The translations under genes and the position numbers were made by a program. Under the pieces are notes generated by a model. It made no database searches. It was given only the letters and a program-made list of their open reading frames with translations, and was not told where the DNA came from. Positions 32,407 through 41,345 of a stretch of 64,000 nucleotides of DNA are shown here, in pieces. The DNA is from Flagellimonas sp. 389. GTDB lineage: Bacteria > Bacteroidota > Bacteroidia > Flavobacteriales > Flavobacteriaceae. Each line of letters begins with the position of its first letter. The stretch's first letter is position 1. The DNA is taken from NCBI RefSeq assembly GCF_018449435.1, contig NZ_JAHCMU010000002.1, positions 248,001-312,000 of the forward strand, in the 5' to 3' direction.

Positions 32407-34758
32407 CTATAAAAGCTTATCCGCCTTTTCATTTTTATCGCGCTTTTTCCGTTTCACGCTTTTGTTCTTTCCGCTTCCAAAACGGTAGGCAAGTCCAGCG
32501 TAGAGTGCACGGGAATCACGCAGAAACTCACCTTCCTGAAAAACGGTTCTAAAGGTTTCAAAAGCAAAACGCTGCGACCTGAAAATATCAGTGAAGTTTA
32601 AACTAAAGGTTCCTTTGCCTTGGGCGAAACCGTAACGTGCGCCAAGGTTCATGAAGAAGTTTTCTTTTAATTCATACTGAAGAATTTCTTGTGGCCCACT
32701 GTAAAACGTAAACCATTGGAAGGTAAGGGACTTGGTAGCCTTAAAGGTGTTGTTAAGTTTTACGTTCATTAGGGTGTTGTTGACCTGTACACTTTCCCCC
32801 TCAATGACCCCTTTTTGGGTTCTTGAGTATACATCAAAACTACCGTTAAGGCTCCACCAACTTGTGGGGCGGTAATTTGATGAAAACTCAAATCCGTACG
32901 CATTGTTACTATCAAAGTTATCGTAGTCAATGATTAGGACTGTAGGATTGTCTTCATCAAAAAATCCTCTTCTATTGATTTCATCATTGATTCTTCTGTA
33001 AAATCCACCAATGGTAAAACTGCCCTTGTTCAGTTTTCTACTGTAGTTGAGTTCCACTGAACTGGTAAACTGTGGTACCAAACTGGGGTTGCCCGTAATA
33101 ATAATCTGTGGAGTGCTCAACTGCCGAATGGGGTTGATCTGGTTCAATGAAGGACGGTCAATTCTTCGACTAAAACTAAGCTGATACGAGTTTTTCTGAG
33201 CCTCATCAGGCGAGTACTTTAAAAATCCGGAGGGGTAAACATTGAACAATTTATCCGTAAACGTAAATTGAGGTTGCCCAACTTCATTAAATTCAGTGTC
33301 TACGTTATAATCTTCAATTCGCAGACCGATATTGTACTGCCATTTGTTCAACCGCTGGCTAAACGTGGTGTAAAACGAGTGGATGTCCCTATCGTACCTA
33401 AAATCGGAATCGGAAAAATCTATTCTATCGGTGATATAGGTGTTTTCGGTACGGCGAAGACGTGTTTCCAGCCCAATTTCCAAGGTTGAATTTTCCGAGA
33501 TGGGATTTACATAATCTAGATTTATTGTAGTATTGGTGCGGATATCGTCAATAAACTCATCATAGTCGGCTATAGGGGTGGCTCTATTAAAATCAAAGCC
33601 ATTGTTTGTATCGCTTTGCAAAGTATTGTAGTCCATTTCCAATTCCAACGAGTGGCCCTCTTTGGTAAATTCATGCTTAAAATCGGCATTGTAAGTGGCA
33701 TTGGTGTTGTCCCTGTTCGTTAAATCAAATTGATTGAAATCTGCACTCGGGTCATTAAAAAAGAGAATGTTCCTAGTTGCATCCAAGACCACGTCAAATT
33801 GGTTTTGATTTGTATATACCGAGAAGGTGTTTTTATCATTGATAAAGTAATCCATACCAAATTTGAAGAGGTGCGATGTGCGGTCCCCAATACTTTCAAT
33901 AAACTGACCCGTACCTTCTAGAAACCGAATGATTTCACCATCGGTAATGTCTTTGCCCAAGCGATTGCCATAGCTTCCATAAAAATTGATTTTTCCTGCT
34001 CTATAATTCAGGTTTAACGCATTGTTGTAGCGTGTTCTTCTACCAAAGGTAATACCTGTGTTTATGGATCCGTTAAAGCCTAAGGAAGCATTCTTTTTTA
34101 GCGTAATATTGATGATGCCGCTCATGCCTTCGGGATTGTATTTTGCCGAAGGGTTCGTTATCAGTTCAATGGTTTTGATGGAGGTGGAAGGAATCTGCTG
34201 TAAAAGTTCACTAGAACTAATGTTCGTGGGTTTGCCATCCACCAGAATACGAACATTTTCATTGCCCCGAAACGAGATTTGACCATCTTGGTCAATGCTG
34301 ACCGATGGAATGTTTCCCATAATGTCACTTGCTGAAGCACCTGCCGTAGTAAGGTCTTTGCCCACATTTATGACCTTTCTGTCAATTTTTTGCTCAATGG
34401 TCGAACGTTCCGCAATGATTTCAACAGATTCCAGCGCTACGGCATCCTCTTCAATATATAGACTTCCCAAACTTAGTTTCTTGTTGGTCTTGTTTATAGT
34501 CACTGGAACTGTTAGAGTTTTATATCCGATAAACTGTACTTCAACAGTATAGGTGCCAAATACGATATCGCTCACATCGAAAGTGCCGTTATCGCTGGTG
34601 ATACCACCAGTTGTAATGGCATCTCCAGATTTTATGACCACGTTGGCATAAGGGATGACTTCCTGGGAGGTCTTATCCAAAACGGTTCCAGAGATAATAC
34701 CCTGACCAAAAGACGAAACGGAAATCAAAAGAACAATAAAAAGGAATAGTTGCTTCAT
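32407..34758 (-). CDS. TonB-dependent outer-membrane beta-barrel family receptor
   Basis: The 783-residue protein has a signal peptide (MKQLFLFIVLLISVSSFGQ), a carboxypeptidase-regulatory-like domain (ISGTVLDKTSQEVIPYANVV, about 21-100), a box-like ALESVEIIAERS, a plug region (DIMGNIPSVSIDQDGQISFR; EGMSGIINITLKKN) and a barrel. The C-terminal tail is very basic (SVKRKKRDKNEKADKLL). It is one base downstream of the YceI gene on the same strand, so the two are cotranscribed. It shares its domain layout with the receptor at 26534-28954 but is clearly diverged. Ligand unknown; a siderophore, peptide or lipid are all possible. Confidence 0.9.
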   Translation of the reverse strand: MKQLFLFIVLLISVSSFGQGIISGTVLDKTSQEVIPYANVVIKSGDAITTGGITSDNGTFDVSDIVFGTYTVEVQFIGYKTLTVPVTINKTNKKLSLGSLYIEEDAVALESVEIIAERSTIEQKIDRKVINVGKDLTTAGASASDIMGNIPSVSIDQDGQISFRGNENVRILVDGKPTNISSSELLQQIPSTSIKTIELITNPSAKYNPEGMSGIINITLKKNASLGFNGSINTGITFGRRTRYNNALNLNYRAGKINFYGSYGNRLGKDITDGEIIRFLEGTGQFIESIGDRTSHLFKFGMDYFINDKNTFSVYTNQNQFDVVLDATRNILFFNDPSADFNQFDLTNRDNTNATYNADFKHEFTKEGHSLELEMDYNTLQSDTNNGFDFNRATPIADYDEFIDDIRTNTTINLDYVNPISENSTLEIGLETRLRRTENTYITDRIDFSDSDFRYDRDIHSFYTTFSQRLNKWQYNIGLRIEDYNVDTEFNEVGQPQFTFTDKLFNVYPSGFLKYSPDEAQKNSYQLSFSRRIDRPSLNQINPIRQLSTPQIIITGNPSLVPQFTSSVELNYSRKLNKGSFTIGGFYRRINDEINRRGFFDEDNPTVLIIDYDNFDSNNAYGFEFSSNYRPTSWWSLNGSFDVYSRTQKGVIEGESVQVNNTLMNVKLNNTFKATKSLTFQWFTFYSGPQEILQYELKENFFMNLGARYGFAQGKGTFSLNFTDIFRSQRFAFETFRTVFQEGEFLRDSRALYAGLAYRFGSGKNKSVKRKKRDKNEKADKLL

Positions 34759-34759
34759 T

Positions 34760-35365
34760 TTATGATTCCTCTTTGGTCAGTTGTATTTCCGCTACTAGAG
34801 ATACTTCTTTTCCAAGAGCGAATTTTGCAGGAGGATAGTTCGTGCCTACATTGAATTCTTCTCGTGGAATTTTCCCAGTAATGGTCATGAACACATTATC
34901 GGTCTTAAAACGAGGATGAACATAACTTCCTTTCTCCGTAGCCTTTAAAACAATAGGTTTGGTAATACCGCTCATGGTAAAATTACCTTTTAACTCATAG
35001 GTATCCGTTCCAGTCTTCCTAATTTCAGTACTGGTGAAGGTTATTTCTGGATGTTCCTCCGCACTAAAAAAATCACCAGTTCTTAAATGCTTATCGCGGT
35101 CTTCTTGATTCGTATTTATCGAAGCGGTTTGTATGGAAATAGCGACACCCGAAAAGGCATTGTCTTTTTGAGTGAATGACCCTGAATAGGTATCAAAAGC
35201 GCCCTTAATGGTTCCTACCTTAAAGTAGGAGATTTCAAAATTGATCGTTGAATGATTTGGGTCTATTTTCCAAGTGGATTCTTGGGCACTTACGGTCGAT
35301 GCAACGATACAGAAAAGAAGACAAAGAATTAGATTGTTGTTGGGTTTTAAGATACTGTTTTTCAT
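34760..35365 (-). CDS. YceI family periplasmic protein
   Basis: From ATG 35363-35365 the protein is about 201 residues with a signal peptide ending VSAQ; an ATG seven codons upstream is an alternative. The mature part is a single YceI lipocalin-like barrel: TWKIDPNHSTINFEISYFKV (start of the fold), GAFDTYSGSF, DFFSAEEHPEITFTSTEIRK and LKGNFTMSGITKPIVLKATE are diagnostic. YceI proteins bind isoprenoid or fatty amide ligands in the periplasm. The gene ends one base before the receptor gene, suggesting the receptor and YceI form one functional unit. Confidence 0.92.
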   Translation of the reverse strand: MKNSILKPNNNLILCLLFCIVASTVSAQESTWKIDPNHSTINFEISYFKVGTIKGAFDTYSGSFTQKDNAFSGVAISIQTASINTNQEDRDKHLRTGDFFSAEEHPEITFTSTEIRKTGTDTYELKGNFTMSGITKPIVLKATEKGSYVHPRFKTDNVFMTITGKIPREEFNVGTNYPPAKFALGKEVSLVAEIQLTKEES

Positions 35366-35548
35366 GAGATTATATTTTGTTTCCATGCAAGGTAGAGGCA
35401 GATGGAACGCCTTATGAATAGGGTGGCCGGAAAGGCATTGACCGATGATAGAAATGCTGAAAATAAGGATGGAAGGCTTAGTCTTCGGAAATCGGACTTT
35501 TGTCAGCTGTAACGTACTATTGGTCTGATATTGTAAGAAACACCCCTT

Positions 35549-35556
35549 TAGATTTG
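35549..35556 (+). promoter_or_regulatory. -7 box upstream of the LytS-like kinase gene
   Basis: TAGATTTG fits TAnnTTTG and ends 24 bases before the ATG at 35581. Its position supports that ATG over a TTG 81 bases further upstream. Confidence 0.35.
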
Positions 35557-35580
35557 TACTTTTATGGTAAAGCAGTGATT

Positions 35581-36642
35581 ATGTGGCAAAAAATGCAGCA
35601 TTTTTTAGAGACATCAAAATTAAAGTATGTTGTATTTGGCATTCTAATTTTTGCATTTTCTGCTTCTACCTCCAGCTGGTACTACGCAACTACCAGGGAA
35701 CTTGTCATTACTTATAGTATTCGTGCGACTTTGCAAATAGCGATGGCGTTTATCATACTTGAACTATTGGTGCCCTACCTTTTGAACAAGGGTAAGCAGA
35801 TGGCTTTTATCGGTGCTATTACAATTACGTTATTGGGGTTTTATGTTGTGTGTACTTTAATCTATATGAACTATTTTGAACCGACCTATCCTGTAACCTA
35901 TGCAAATTATGTAAAACGCTTTAGCGATGCGTCATTCTTGGGTAGACTGACCAATGTAAACGAGTTTGTTTTTAAAAGTTTGTATTTGCTATACCCAACG
36001 ATTTTGCTATCTGTCTTAAAATTATATGTAGAAAAACAACGTCTGCTAAAGTTGAACGAGCAAAAGAAAACAGCAGAGCTTGTAGCGTTAAAAAACCAAT
36101 TAAATCCGCATTTTTTGTTCAATACCTTGAACAACCTGTACGCCCTTACCTTAAAAAAGTCGGACGATGCGCCAAAGGTGATTCAGAAACTCTCAGAAAT
36201 TTTGGATTATATCCTTTACCGTTGCAATGAACCTTATGTTCTTCTGAACAAAGAAATCGAACTCATAGAAAACTATCTTTCATTGGAAAAAATACGTTAT
36301 GCGGACAGGGTCAATATCTCGTTCAGTAAAAATGTAACAGGCAAAGAAAAAGTAGCTCCGCTATTGTTGCTCACTTTTGTTGAAAACGCGTTTAAGCATG
36401 GAGTGACCAACGAGATGAAACAGGCACGTATCGATATCAACATTGCGAAAAAGGATGAACAACTGCTTTTTACCGTTGAGAACACAAAACCGATCAATGC
36501 TAAACCTTTGGTCCAAAAGGAATCTATAGGGCTAAAGAATATTAAAAAGCAATTGGAACTATTGTATCCAAAAGCATACGACCTTATTATTGAAAATAGT
36601 AAAAATTCATTTTCGGCCAACCTAAAGCTAGCAGTGGTATGA
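35581..36642 (+). CDS. Sensor histidine kinase of the LytS/YehU (His_kinase) family
   Basis: From the ATG at 35581 the protein is 353 residues with four hydrophobic segments (about 17-160: YVVFGILIFAFSASTSSWYY through LYLLYPTILLSVLKLYV). A cytoplasmic His_kinase domain follows: LVALKNQLNPHFLFNTLNNL (the phospho-accepting His), and an ATPase-like part with LLLTFVENAFKHGVTNE (N-box) and ESIGLKNIKKQLELLYP. It senses a membrane or envelope signal and passes phosphate to the LytTR regulator, whose start codon overlaps its stop by 4 bases. It is divergent from the YceI-receptor operon. Confidence 0.9.
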   Translation: MWQKMQHFLETSKLKYVVFGILIFAFSASTSSWYYATTRELVITYSIRATLQIAMAFIILELLVPYLLNKGKQMAFIGAITITLLGFYVVCTLIYMNYFEPTYPVTYANYVKRFSDASFLGRLTNVNEFVFKSLYLLYPTILLSVLKLYVEKQRLLKLNEQKKTAELVALKNQLNPHFLFNTLNNLYALTLKKSDDAPKVIQKLSEILDYILYRCNEPYVLLNKEIELIENYLSLEKIRYADRVNISFSKNVTGKEKVAPLLLLTFVENAFKHGVTNEMKQARIDINIAKKDEQLLFTVENTKPINAKPLVQKESIGLKNIKKQLELLYPKAYDLIIENSKNSFSANLKLAVV

Positions 36643-37346
36643 GTTACCAATGTGTTATAATTGATGATGAACCTTTGGCAAGGGAGTTACTTGAAGGTTA
36701 TCTTGAAAAGATGCCCGATTTTGAGTTGGTGGCTTCTTGCGCAAGCGCCATTGATGCTAGTGCGATTTTAAGCAACCATAAAGTGGATCTGTTGTTTTTA
36801 GATATTGAAATGCCTTTATTAAAAGGCACGGATTTCTTTAAAAATTTAGCCTATAAACCCCATGTCATTTTCACAACTGCTTACCGAGATTACGCAGTGG
36901 ACGGGTTTGAACTGAATGCGTTGGACTACTTATTGAAACCTATTTTTTTTGAACGTTTTTTTTCTGCTGTCCAGAAGTTTCTACAGCTCCAATATACCAC
37001 CAAAACAAATGAAGTCGTATCAAATAGTTCCGACATTAATGGATACCTGTTTGTGAACAAGGCCAAGAAACAAATCAAAGTGGTTTTTGATAGTGTTTTG
37101 TATGTAGAAAGCTTTAAAGATTATATCAAAATTCACTTGAAGGAAGATACGCTCACTATAAAAGAAAGTATTTCAAATTTTGAAAAGCGATTGGATGATC
37201 GGTTTATTCGTTTGCACCGTTCCTATATAGTCAATAGCGAAAAGATTACAGCGTACACCAAGAATGATGTCGAGGTCGGTCGAGAAGAGATTCCCATCGG
37301 TAACAATTACAAAGATAATTTACTTCCATTTTTAGGTACCAAGTAG
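36639..37346 (+). CDS. LytTR-type response regulator
   Basis: The 235-residue protein has an N-terminal receiver domain (acidic pair IIDDEPLARELL; phosphorylated Asp in LLFLDIEMPLLKG, about 53; Lys in YLLKPIFFERF) and a C-terminal LytTR DNA-binding domain (about 130-230: FVNKAKKQIKVVFDSVLYVE, FIRLHRSYIVNSEKITAYTK). LytTR proteins bind direct repeats upstream of targets. The ATG overlaps the kinase stop (ATGA at 36639-36642). The closest divergent target candidate is the YceI-receptor operon. Confidence 0.93.
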   Translation: MSYQCVIIDDEPLARELLEGYLEKMPDFELVASCASAIDASAILSNHKVDLLFLDIEMPLLKGTDFFKNLAYKPHVIFTTAYRDYAVDGFELNALDYLLKPIFFERFFSAVQKFLQLQYTTKTNEVVSNSSDINGYLFVNKAKKQIKVVFDSVLYVESFKDYIKIHLKEDTLTIKESISNFEKRLDDRFIRLHRSYIVNSEKITAYTKNDVEVGREEIPIGNNYKDNLLPFLGTK

Positions 37347-37493
37347 GCTTATATTGTCCTTTTTTCCATAGATTCTTAACCAAGTATGATATTGTTATCC
37401 CAAGGGTTTTAGGATTTTGTCTGTTATGTTTCAGTTTGGCCGGTAACCTTAAAGGTAAGTCATGACTTTAGGATTATCCTAAACTTGAATACT

Positions 37494-37649
37494 ATGAAAA
37501 GGTTAACTTTTATGCTTCGCGTTTGTCAAAAAAAAGACTTTTTGACAAATGGGAATATAGAGAAAGGTACTATTGTTGTTGCAAGGATTATTTTACTGAT
37601 TTCAAGAAGTTTGTATCTTTCAAAAAACACTAAGCTTCTGTCGTTTTAA
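37494..37649 (+). CDS. Possible 51-residue small ORF in the intergenic region
   Basis: An ATG at 37494 opens 51 codons ending in TAA at 37647-37649. The peptide starts MKRLTFMLRVCQKKDFLTNG and has a hydrophobic part, TIVVARIILLISRSLYLS. A strong hairpin lies inside it (37522-37549), which argues that the stretch may be a regulatory RNA rather than a gene. It sits in the 322-base gap between the LytTR regulator and the serine hydrolase. Low confidence. Confidence 0.25.
   Translation: MKRLTFMLRVCQKKDFLTNGNIEKGTIVVARIILLISRSLYLSKNTKLLSF
37522..37549. repeat. 11-bp perfect hairpin in the regulator-hydrolase gap
   Basis: TTTGTCAAAAA (37522-37532) pairs exactly with TTTTTGACAAA (37539-37549) around a 6-base loop. 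No T-run follows, so a terminator role is doubtful; an operator or RNA structure is possible. The rest of the gap (37347-37668) has no clear feature besides the small open stretch. Confidence 0.5.
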
Positions 37650-37668
37650 CTATAACAAAGGCTTATTG

Positions 37669-38757
37669 ATGAAACAATTACTTATGCCAATACTTTTTTT
37701 GGTTCTACATTTATTTTCTGTTACATCCTGCGATAAAGACACATCAAGTATGGATGTTCGCCTAAATAGTTTAGAAAAAAAGGTTTTAAAAATAGCCAAG
37801 CAGCGTAATGTACCCTCTATTGCTTTGCAGGTAAAAACAAGTGATGATGCTTTAAATGTAAACTATACCCATCCTGATGTCAAAGAACAAAAAATATATG
37901 GAATAGGGAGCACTACAAAGTTTCTTTCCGCGACGTTCGTATTCAAACTTATAGAGCAAGGAAAACTTAATTTGGAGGATACAGTCCAGGATTCTGTAGA
38001 GGATTTAGCAGTTGTTGAGAAAGGAGACACCATAAAAATTAAAAATTTACTGAATCATACCAGTGGTCTTTCAGATTATACTATGAGTCCGGAATGGAGA
38101 GAAACTGTTGTTGACGGAAATGGCCCAAAAGACTTTAAGACAAAGTTTGGATACATAGATAATGAATTGAAAAATCATGGTATGTATTCCTATAGCAATA
38201 CCAATTATTTATTGCTTCAGAAGGTAGTTGAAACTGTATTGTCCAAATCCTATGATGCCGCTTTTAACGACTTTTTCGAAAGCAATGGCTTAGAAGGTAT
38301 CCGACTAGATGATGCAAAGTCAGATTTACAAGCTTTTTACGCAGAGAATGATAAGGGCAGTGCAGATGTTTCAGGCTGGAAAGAGAACTATGGTTATGAT
38401 GGCGGGGCATTTAGCGAACCTGAAGCGCTTAATCAGTTTCTACAAAAATTCTTCAAAGAAAAATCACTTCTCAATGAAAAGTCAGTTGCGCTTATGGCCA
38501 GTTGGATTTCAACGGATAGCATGACCATTCCTATTGGAGAAGGCAACATTTCTGAGTATGGTAATGGTATAATGAAATTGAACTACAACGGGAAGGAATA
38601 TCTGGGACATGCGGGTGGCACGTTAAAATACCAATCTTTTATGTTTCATGATCCAAAAGATGGGGTTTCTGTTAGTGTAGTTACAAATTGTAGTGGAAAG
38701 TATTACAACACTGTTTTCTTTCAAGAGATTATTCCTACGATTCTTGATGCACTGTGA
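37669..38757 (+). CDS. Serine hydrolase of the class C beta-lactamase / DD-peptidase family, lipoprotein
   Basis: The ATG at 37669 is preferred over the adjacent TTG. The 362-residue protein begins MKQLLMPILFLVLHLFSVTS with the lipobox Cys next. The penicillin-binding motifs are present: the nucleophile S-x-x-K in GIGSTTKFLSATF (about residue 84), Y-x-N in MYSYSNTNYLL (about 170) and the KTG-equivalent HAGG in LGHAGGTLKYQ (about 320). Such proteins act as beta-lactamases, esterases or peptidases. Substrate unknown; likely anchored in the inner or outer membrane. Confidence 0.9.
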   Translation: MKQLLMPILFLVLHLFSVTSCDKDTSSMDVRLNSLEKKVLKIAKQRNVPSIALQVKTSDDALNVNYTHPDVKEQKIYGIGSTTKFLSATFVFKLIEQGKLNLEDTVQDSVEDLAVVEKGDTIKIKNLLNHTSGLSDYTMSPEWRETVVDGNGPKDFKTKFGYIDNELKNHGMYSYSNTNYLLLQKVVETVLSKSYDAAFNDFFESNGLEGIRLDDAKSDLQAFYAENDKGSADVSGWKENYGYDGGAFSEPEALNQFLQKFFKEKSLLNEKSVALMASWISTDSMTIPIGEGNISEYGNGIMKLNYNGKEYLGHAGGTLKYQSFMFHDPKDGVSVSVVTNCSGKYYNTVFFQEIIPTILDAL

Positions 38758-38856
38758 GAAAGAAATGAGTAACTTTAGTCATACTGATGTTTAACAATCA
38801 TTGGAACTTTATTACGAGCGACCCCGAAAAATTTAAAAACATTTAAATATGCCAAA

Positions 38857-38952
38857 ATGAAGATAACTATCAGCAAAGACACGGCTTATACAATTATTGT
38901 TTTCGCTGCCATGGTAGGATTTTGGCTTGGTTACCTAGATGGAGCTCTTTAG
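38857..38952 (+). CDS. Possible 31-residue single-helix membrane peptide
   Basis: ATG at 38857 opens 31 codons: MKITISKDTAYTIIVFAAMV and then GFWLGYLDGAL before TAG. The middle (12-26) is a clean hydrophobic helix with a GxxxG-like GFWLG end. Such peptides occur in bacterial envelopes but are often missed by annotation. It lies in the 286-base gap before the PAS kinase gene; an A-rich stretch precedes the ATG as in many Flavobacteriia genes. Confidence 0.4.
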   Translation: MKITISKDTAYTIIVFAAMVGFWLGYLDGAL

Positions 38953-39043
38953 TGACATTTGCTCGGGAACAATATAATCTGGGGTCAATCTACTTCTTAC
39001 CAGAGAAAATACACTATAAGGAAAATTCCCACGTTATTGTTTT

Positions 39044-40873
39044 ATGCAGCGTAACCGTGATAAAACAATAAAACCTGATGGACAGAAGTTAAGCATAACA
39101 CAACTGCCATTTCCCATAATTTCCCTTGATCAAAATTTAGAGGTAAAAGAATGCTCTTCGGTTTTACGCACTTTATTTGATTTTGATAGAGTAAACCATC
39201 AGCCTATTTCACTTCAGGAAATAATAGGGAAATTGCCCAAGTCATTTTTAAAGATTAGAAGTTCAAAAGAATTCAATAGAACTTCCTTAACAGAAAATGT
39301 TGAGGTTATTTCCAAAAAGGGAGAGTTAAAATGGTATAAACTGTCATTGCACCCAGACGAGTACCGTTTGTGCTATTACCTTTATTTTGATGATATCACA
39401 AAAGAAAAAATAGCGCTGGATATTTCCCTTCAAGCTGAAAAGACCGCAAGAATAGGGAGCTGGGAAGTTGATTTGATCAACCACAAAGTTTTTTGGTCAG
39501 AAATGACCCGGGAAATTCATGAAGAATCCAAGAATTATGTTCCCAATCTTGAAACGGGGATTAGTTTTTATAAAGAAGGAAAGCATAGAGATAGAATAGT
39601 CAAGGTTGTTTCCGAATCGATAGAAAATGGAACCCCCTATGATGAAGAACTTATTCTGGTTACGGCAAAAGGGAATGAAAAATGGGTGAGAGCGATAGGA
39701 AAAACAGAAATGGTCAATGGAAAAGCCTGCAGAATGTTTGGGGTTTTTCAAGATATCGATAAAGCAAAAAGAGAAAGTATTAAGTACCAAGAGTTGGCAG
39801 ACCGAATGCGCGTGGCCGTAGCGAGTTCCAATATTGGCATCTGGGATTATAATTTGTTGGAAGATAGATTATTGTGGGATGACAATATGTACAAATTGTA
39901 CGGTATTTCGAAGGAAGACTTTAGTTCGGAATTTTCTGCATGGGAAAATACGGTTCATCCGGAAGATAAAGAACGTGCGCTCCAAGAAGTAGAGATTTCC
40001 GTAAAAGAAGGAAAAGAGTTTAATACACAATTTCGGATCAAGACTCAACAAGGTACTATAAGGCATATCCATGGCCGGGGCAAGGTTTTTAGGGATAAAG
40101 ATGGGACTCCAGTTAGGATGGTCGGTGCAAACATGGATGTCACAAGGATTAAAAAAACGGATGACCGTCTTAGGCAATTGCTCAATATTACAGAAAACCA
40201 AAACAAAAGTCTCTTAAATTTCGCCCATATAGTATCGCATAATTTACGTTCAAACTCAAGCAACCTTTCCATGCTTACGGGAATGTTATTGGAAAAAACA
40301 GACCCGGAAAGCCACGACAAATTTTTGGAGATGATCAAGATATCTTCTGAAAGATTGGACGAAACCCTTGTAGAGCTGAATGAAATCGTAAAAATACAAT
40401 CGGATGCGGGTAAAGATTTACAATGGGTAAAGGTGAACCCGGCATTACAAAACGCTTTGGAAAGCATAAATGCGCTGATTGAAGAAGTAGATCCGGAGAT
40501 TACTATAGAATTTCCTGAAAACCTAGAGATATATGCAGTCAAACCATATTTGACAAGCATTTTTTTAAATCTCTTGACCAATAGTATAAGATACCGAAGA
40601 CCAGGGCAAAAACTTAAGATCAAGATAAAAGCAAAAGTACTTTCAACTCAGACCGTTATTTCTTTTGAGGATAACGGGAAAGGAATTGATTTGGACAAGC
40701 ACAAGGATAAACTATTTGGTATGTACAAAACATTTCATGGCAATAAGGATGCAAAAGGAGTAGGATTGTTCATATCAAAAAACCAAATGGATGCCATGAA
40801 AGCAATAATTGAAGTAAAAAGCAAAGTAAACGAAGGAACTACATTTAACCTTTGTTTTAGCAATAATGATTGA
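39044..40873 (+). CDS. PAS-domain sensor histidine kinase
   Basis: The 609-residue protein has no membrane segment, so it is likely a cytoplasmic sensor. Three PAS regions are likely: about 15-125 (PFPIISLDQNLEVKECSSVL), 130-250 (ARIGSWEVDLINHKVFWSEM) and 255-375 (SSNIGIWDYNLLEDRLLWDD; PVRMVGANMDVTRIK). The phospho-acceptor is in HIVSHNLRSNSSNLSML (about 395), an HNLRS type often seen in Bacteroidota. The ATPase part shows FLNLLTNSIRYRRPG, SFEDNGKGIDLDK and AKGVGLFISKNQMDAMK. It overlaps the receiver gene by 8 bases, so the two form a pair. Confidence 0.93.
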   Translation: MQRNRDKTIKPDGQKLSITQLPFPIISLDQNLEVKECSSVLRTLFDFDRVNHQPISLQEIIGKLPKSFLKIRSSKEFNRTSLTENVEVISKKGELKWYKLSLHPDEYRLCYYLYFDDITKEKIALDISLQAEKTARIGSWEVDLINHKVFWSEMTREIHEESKNYVPNLETGISFYKEGKHRDRIVKVVSESIENGTPYDEELILVTAKGNEKWVRAIGKTEMVNGKACRMFGVFQDIDKAKRESIKYQELADRMRVAVASSNIGIWDYNLLEDRLLWDDNMYKLYGISKEDFSSEFSAWENTVHPEDKERALQEVEISVKEGKEFNTQFRIKTQQGTIRHIHGRGKVFRDKDGTPVRMVGANMDVTRIKKTDDRLRQLLNITENQNKSLLNFAHIVSHNLRSNSSNLSMLTGMLLEKTDPESHDKFLEMIKISSERLDETLVELNEIVKIQSDAGKDLQWVKVNPALQNALESINALIEEVDPEITIEFPENLEIYAVKPYLTSIFLNLLTNSIRYRRPGQKLKIKIKAKVLSTQTVISFEDNGKGIDLDKHKDKLFGMYKTFHGNKDAKGVGLFISKNQMDAMKAIIEVKSKVNEGTTFNLCFSNND

Positions 40874-41294
40874 TACTATGGTAGCAAAAAAAGTCTTTTT
40901 GATCGATGATGATTATATATTCAGAACAGCCGCTGATATTCTTATAAAAGTCAGTGAAATAACCGATGAGATTATACAATATGAAAATGGCCTTGAAGCT
41001 TATAATGCATTAGTTGAATTAAAGGATAAACCAGAAGAATTGCCAGAACTGATCTTATTGGATATTAATATGCCCGTTATGAACGGTTGGGAATTTTTAG
41101 AAGAATTGAAACAAAATCCAACCCTAATTAATGGGAAGCCTCACATTTACATACTAACTTCCTCCATAGCGCCAGAAGACCTTAATTTATCTAAAAAGTA
41201 CGAGTTTATAAAAGGGTATATCACCAAGCCGCTTACCAAAGCAGATTTAAAAAAAATGCACAACACCCTAATTAAGGAGTGCACCAAAGTTTAA
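40866..41294 (+). CDS. Single-domain response regulator receiver
   Basis: The 142-residue protein is only a CheY-like receiver: acidic pair FLIDDDYIF, phosphorylated Asp in LILLDINMPVMNGWEFL (about 68), Thr/Ser in YILTSSIAP and Lys in YITKPLTK. There is no output domain, so it acts through protein contact or as a phosphorelay intermediate. An internal ATG at 40878 is an alternative start; the upstream one overlaps the kinase by 8 bases, which supports coupling. Confidence 0.92.
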   Translation: MIDTMVAKKVFLIDDDYIFRTAADILIKVSEITDEIIQYENGLEAYNALVELKDKPEELPELILLDINMPVMNGWEFLEELKQNPTLINGKPHIYILTSSIAPEDLNLSKKYEFIKGYITKPLTKADLKKMHNTLIKECTKV

Positions 41295-41345
41295 GGGAAG
41301 CCCAAAGTGCGCCCCTAGTAGTTTAAGCACGTAAAATTATATCAA

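Noticed and set aside
26534..34758. Polysaccharide-utilization locus around the two outer-membrane receptors
   Set aside because: No SusD-like gene, glycoside hydrolase or sulfatase is present near either receptor.
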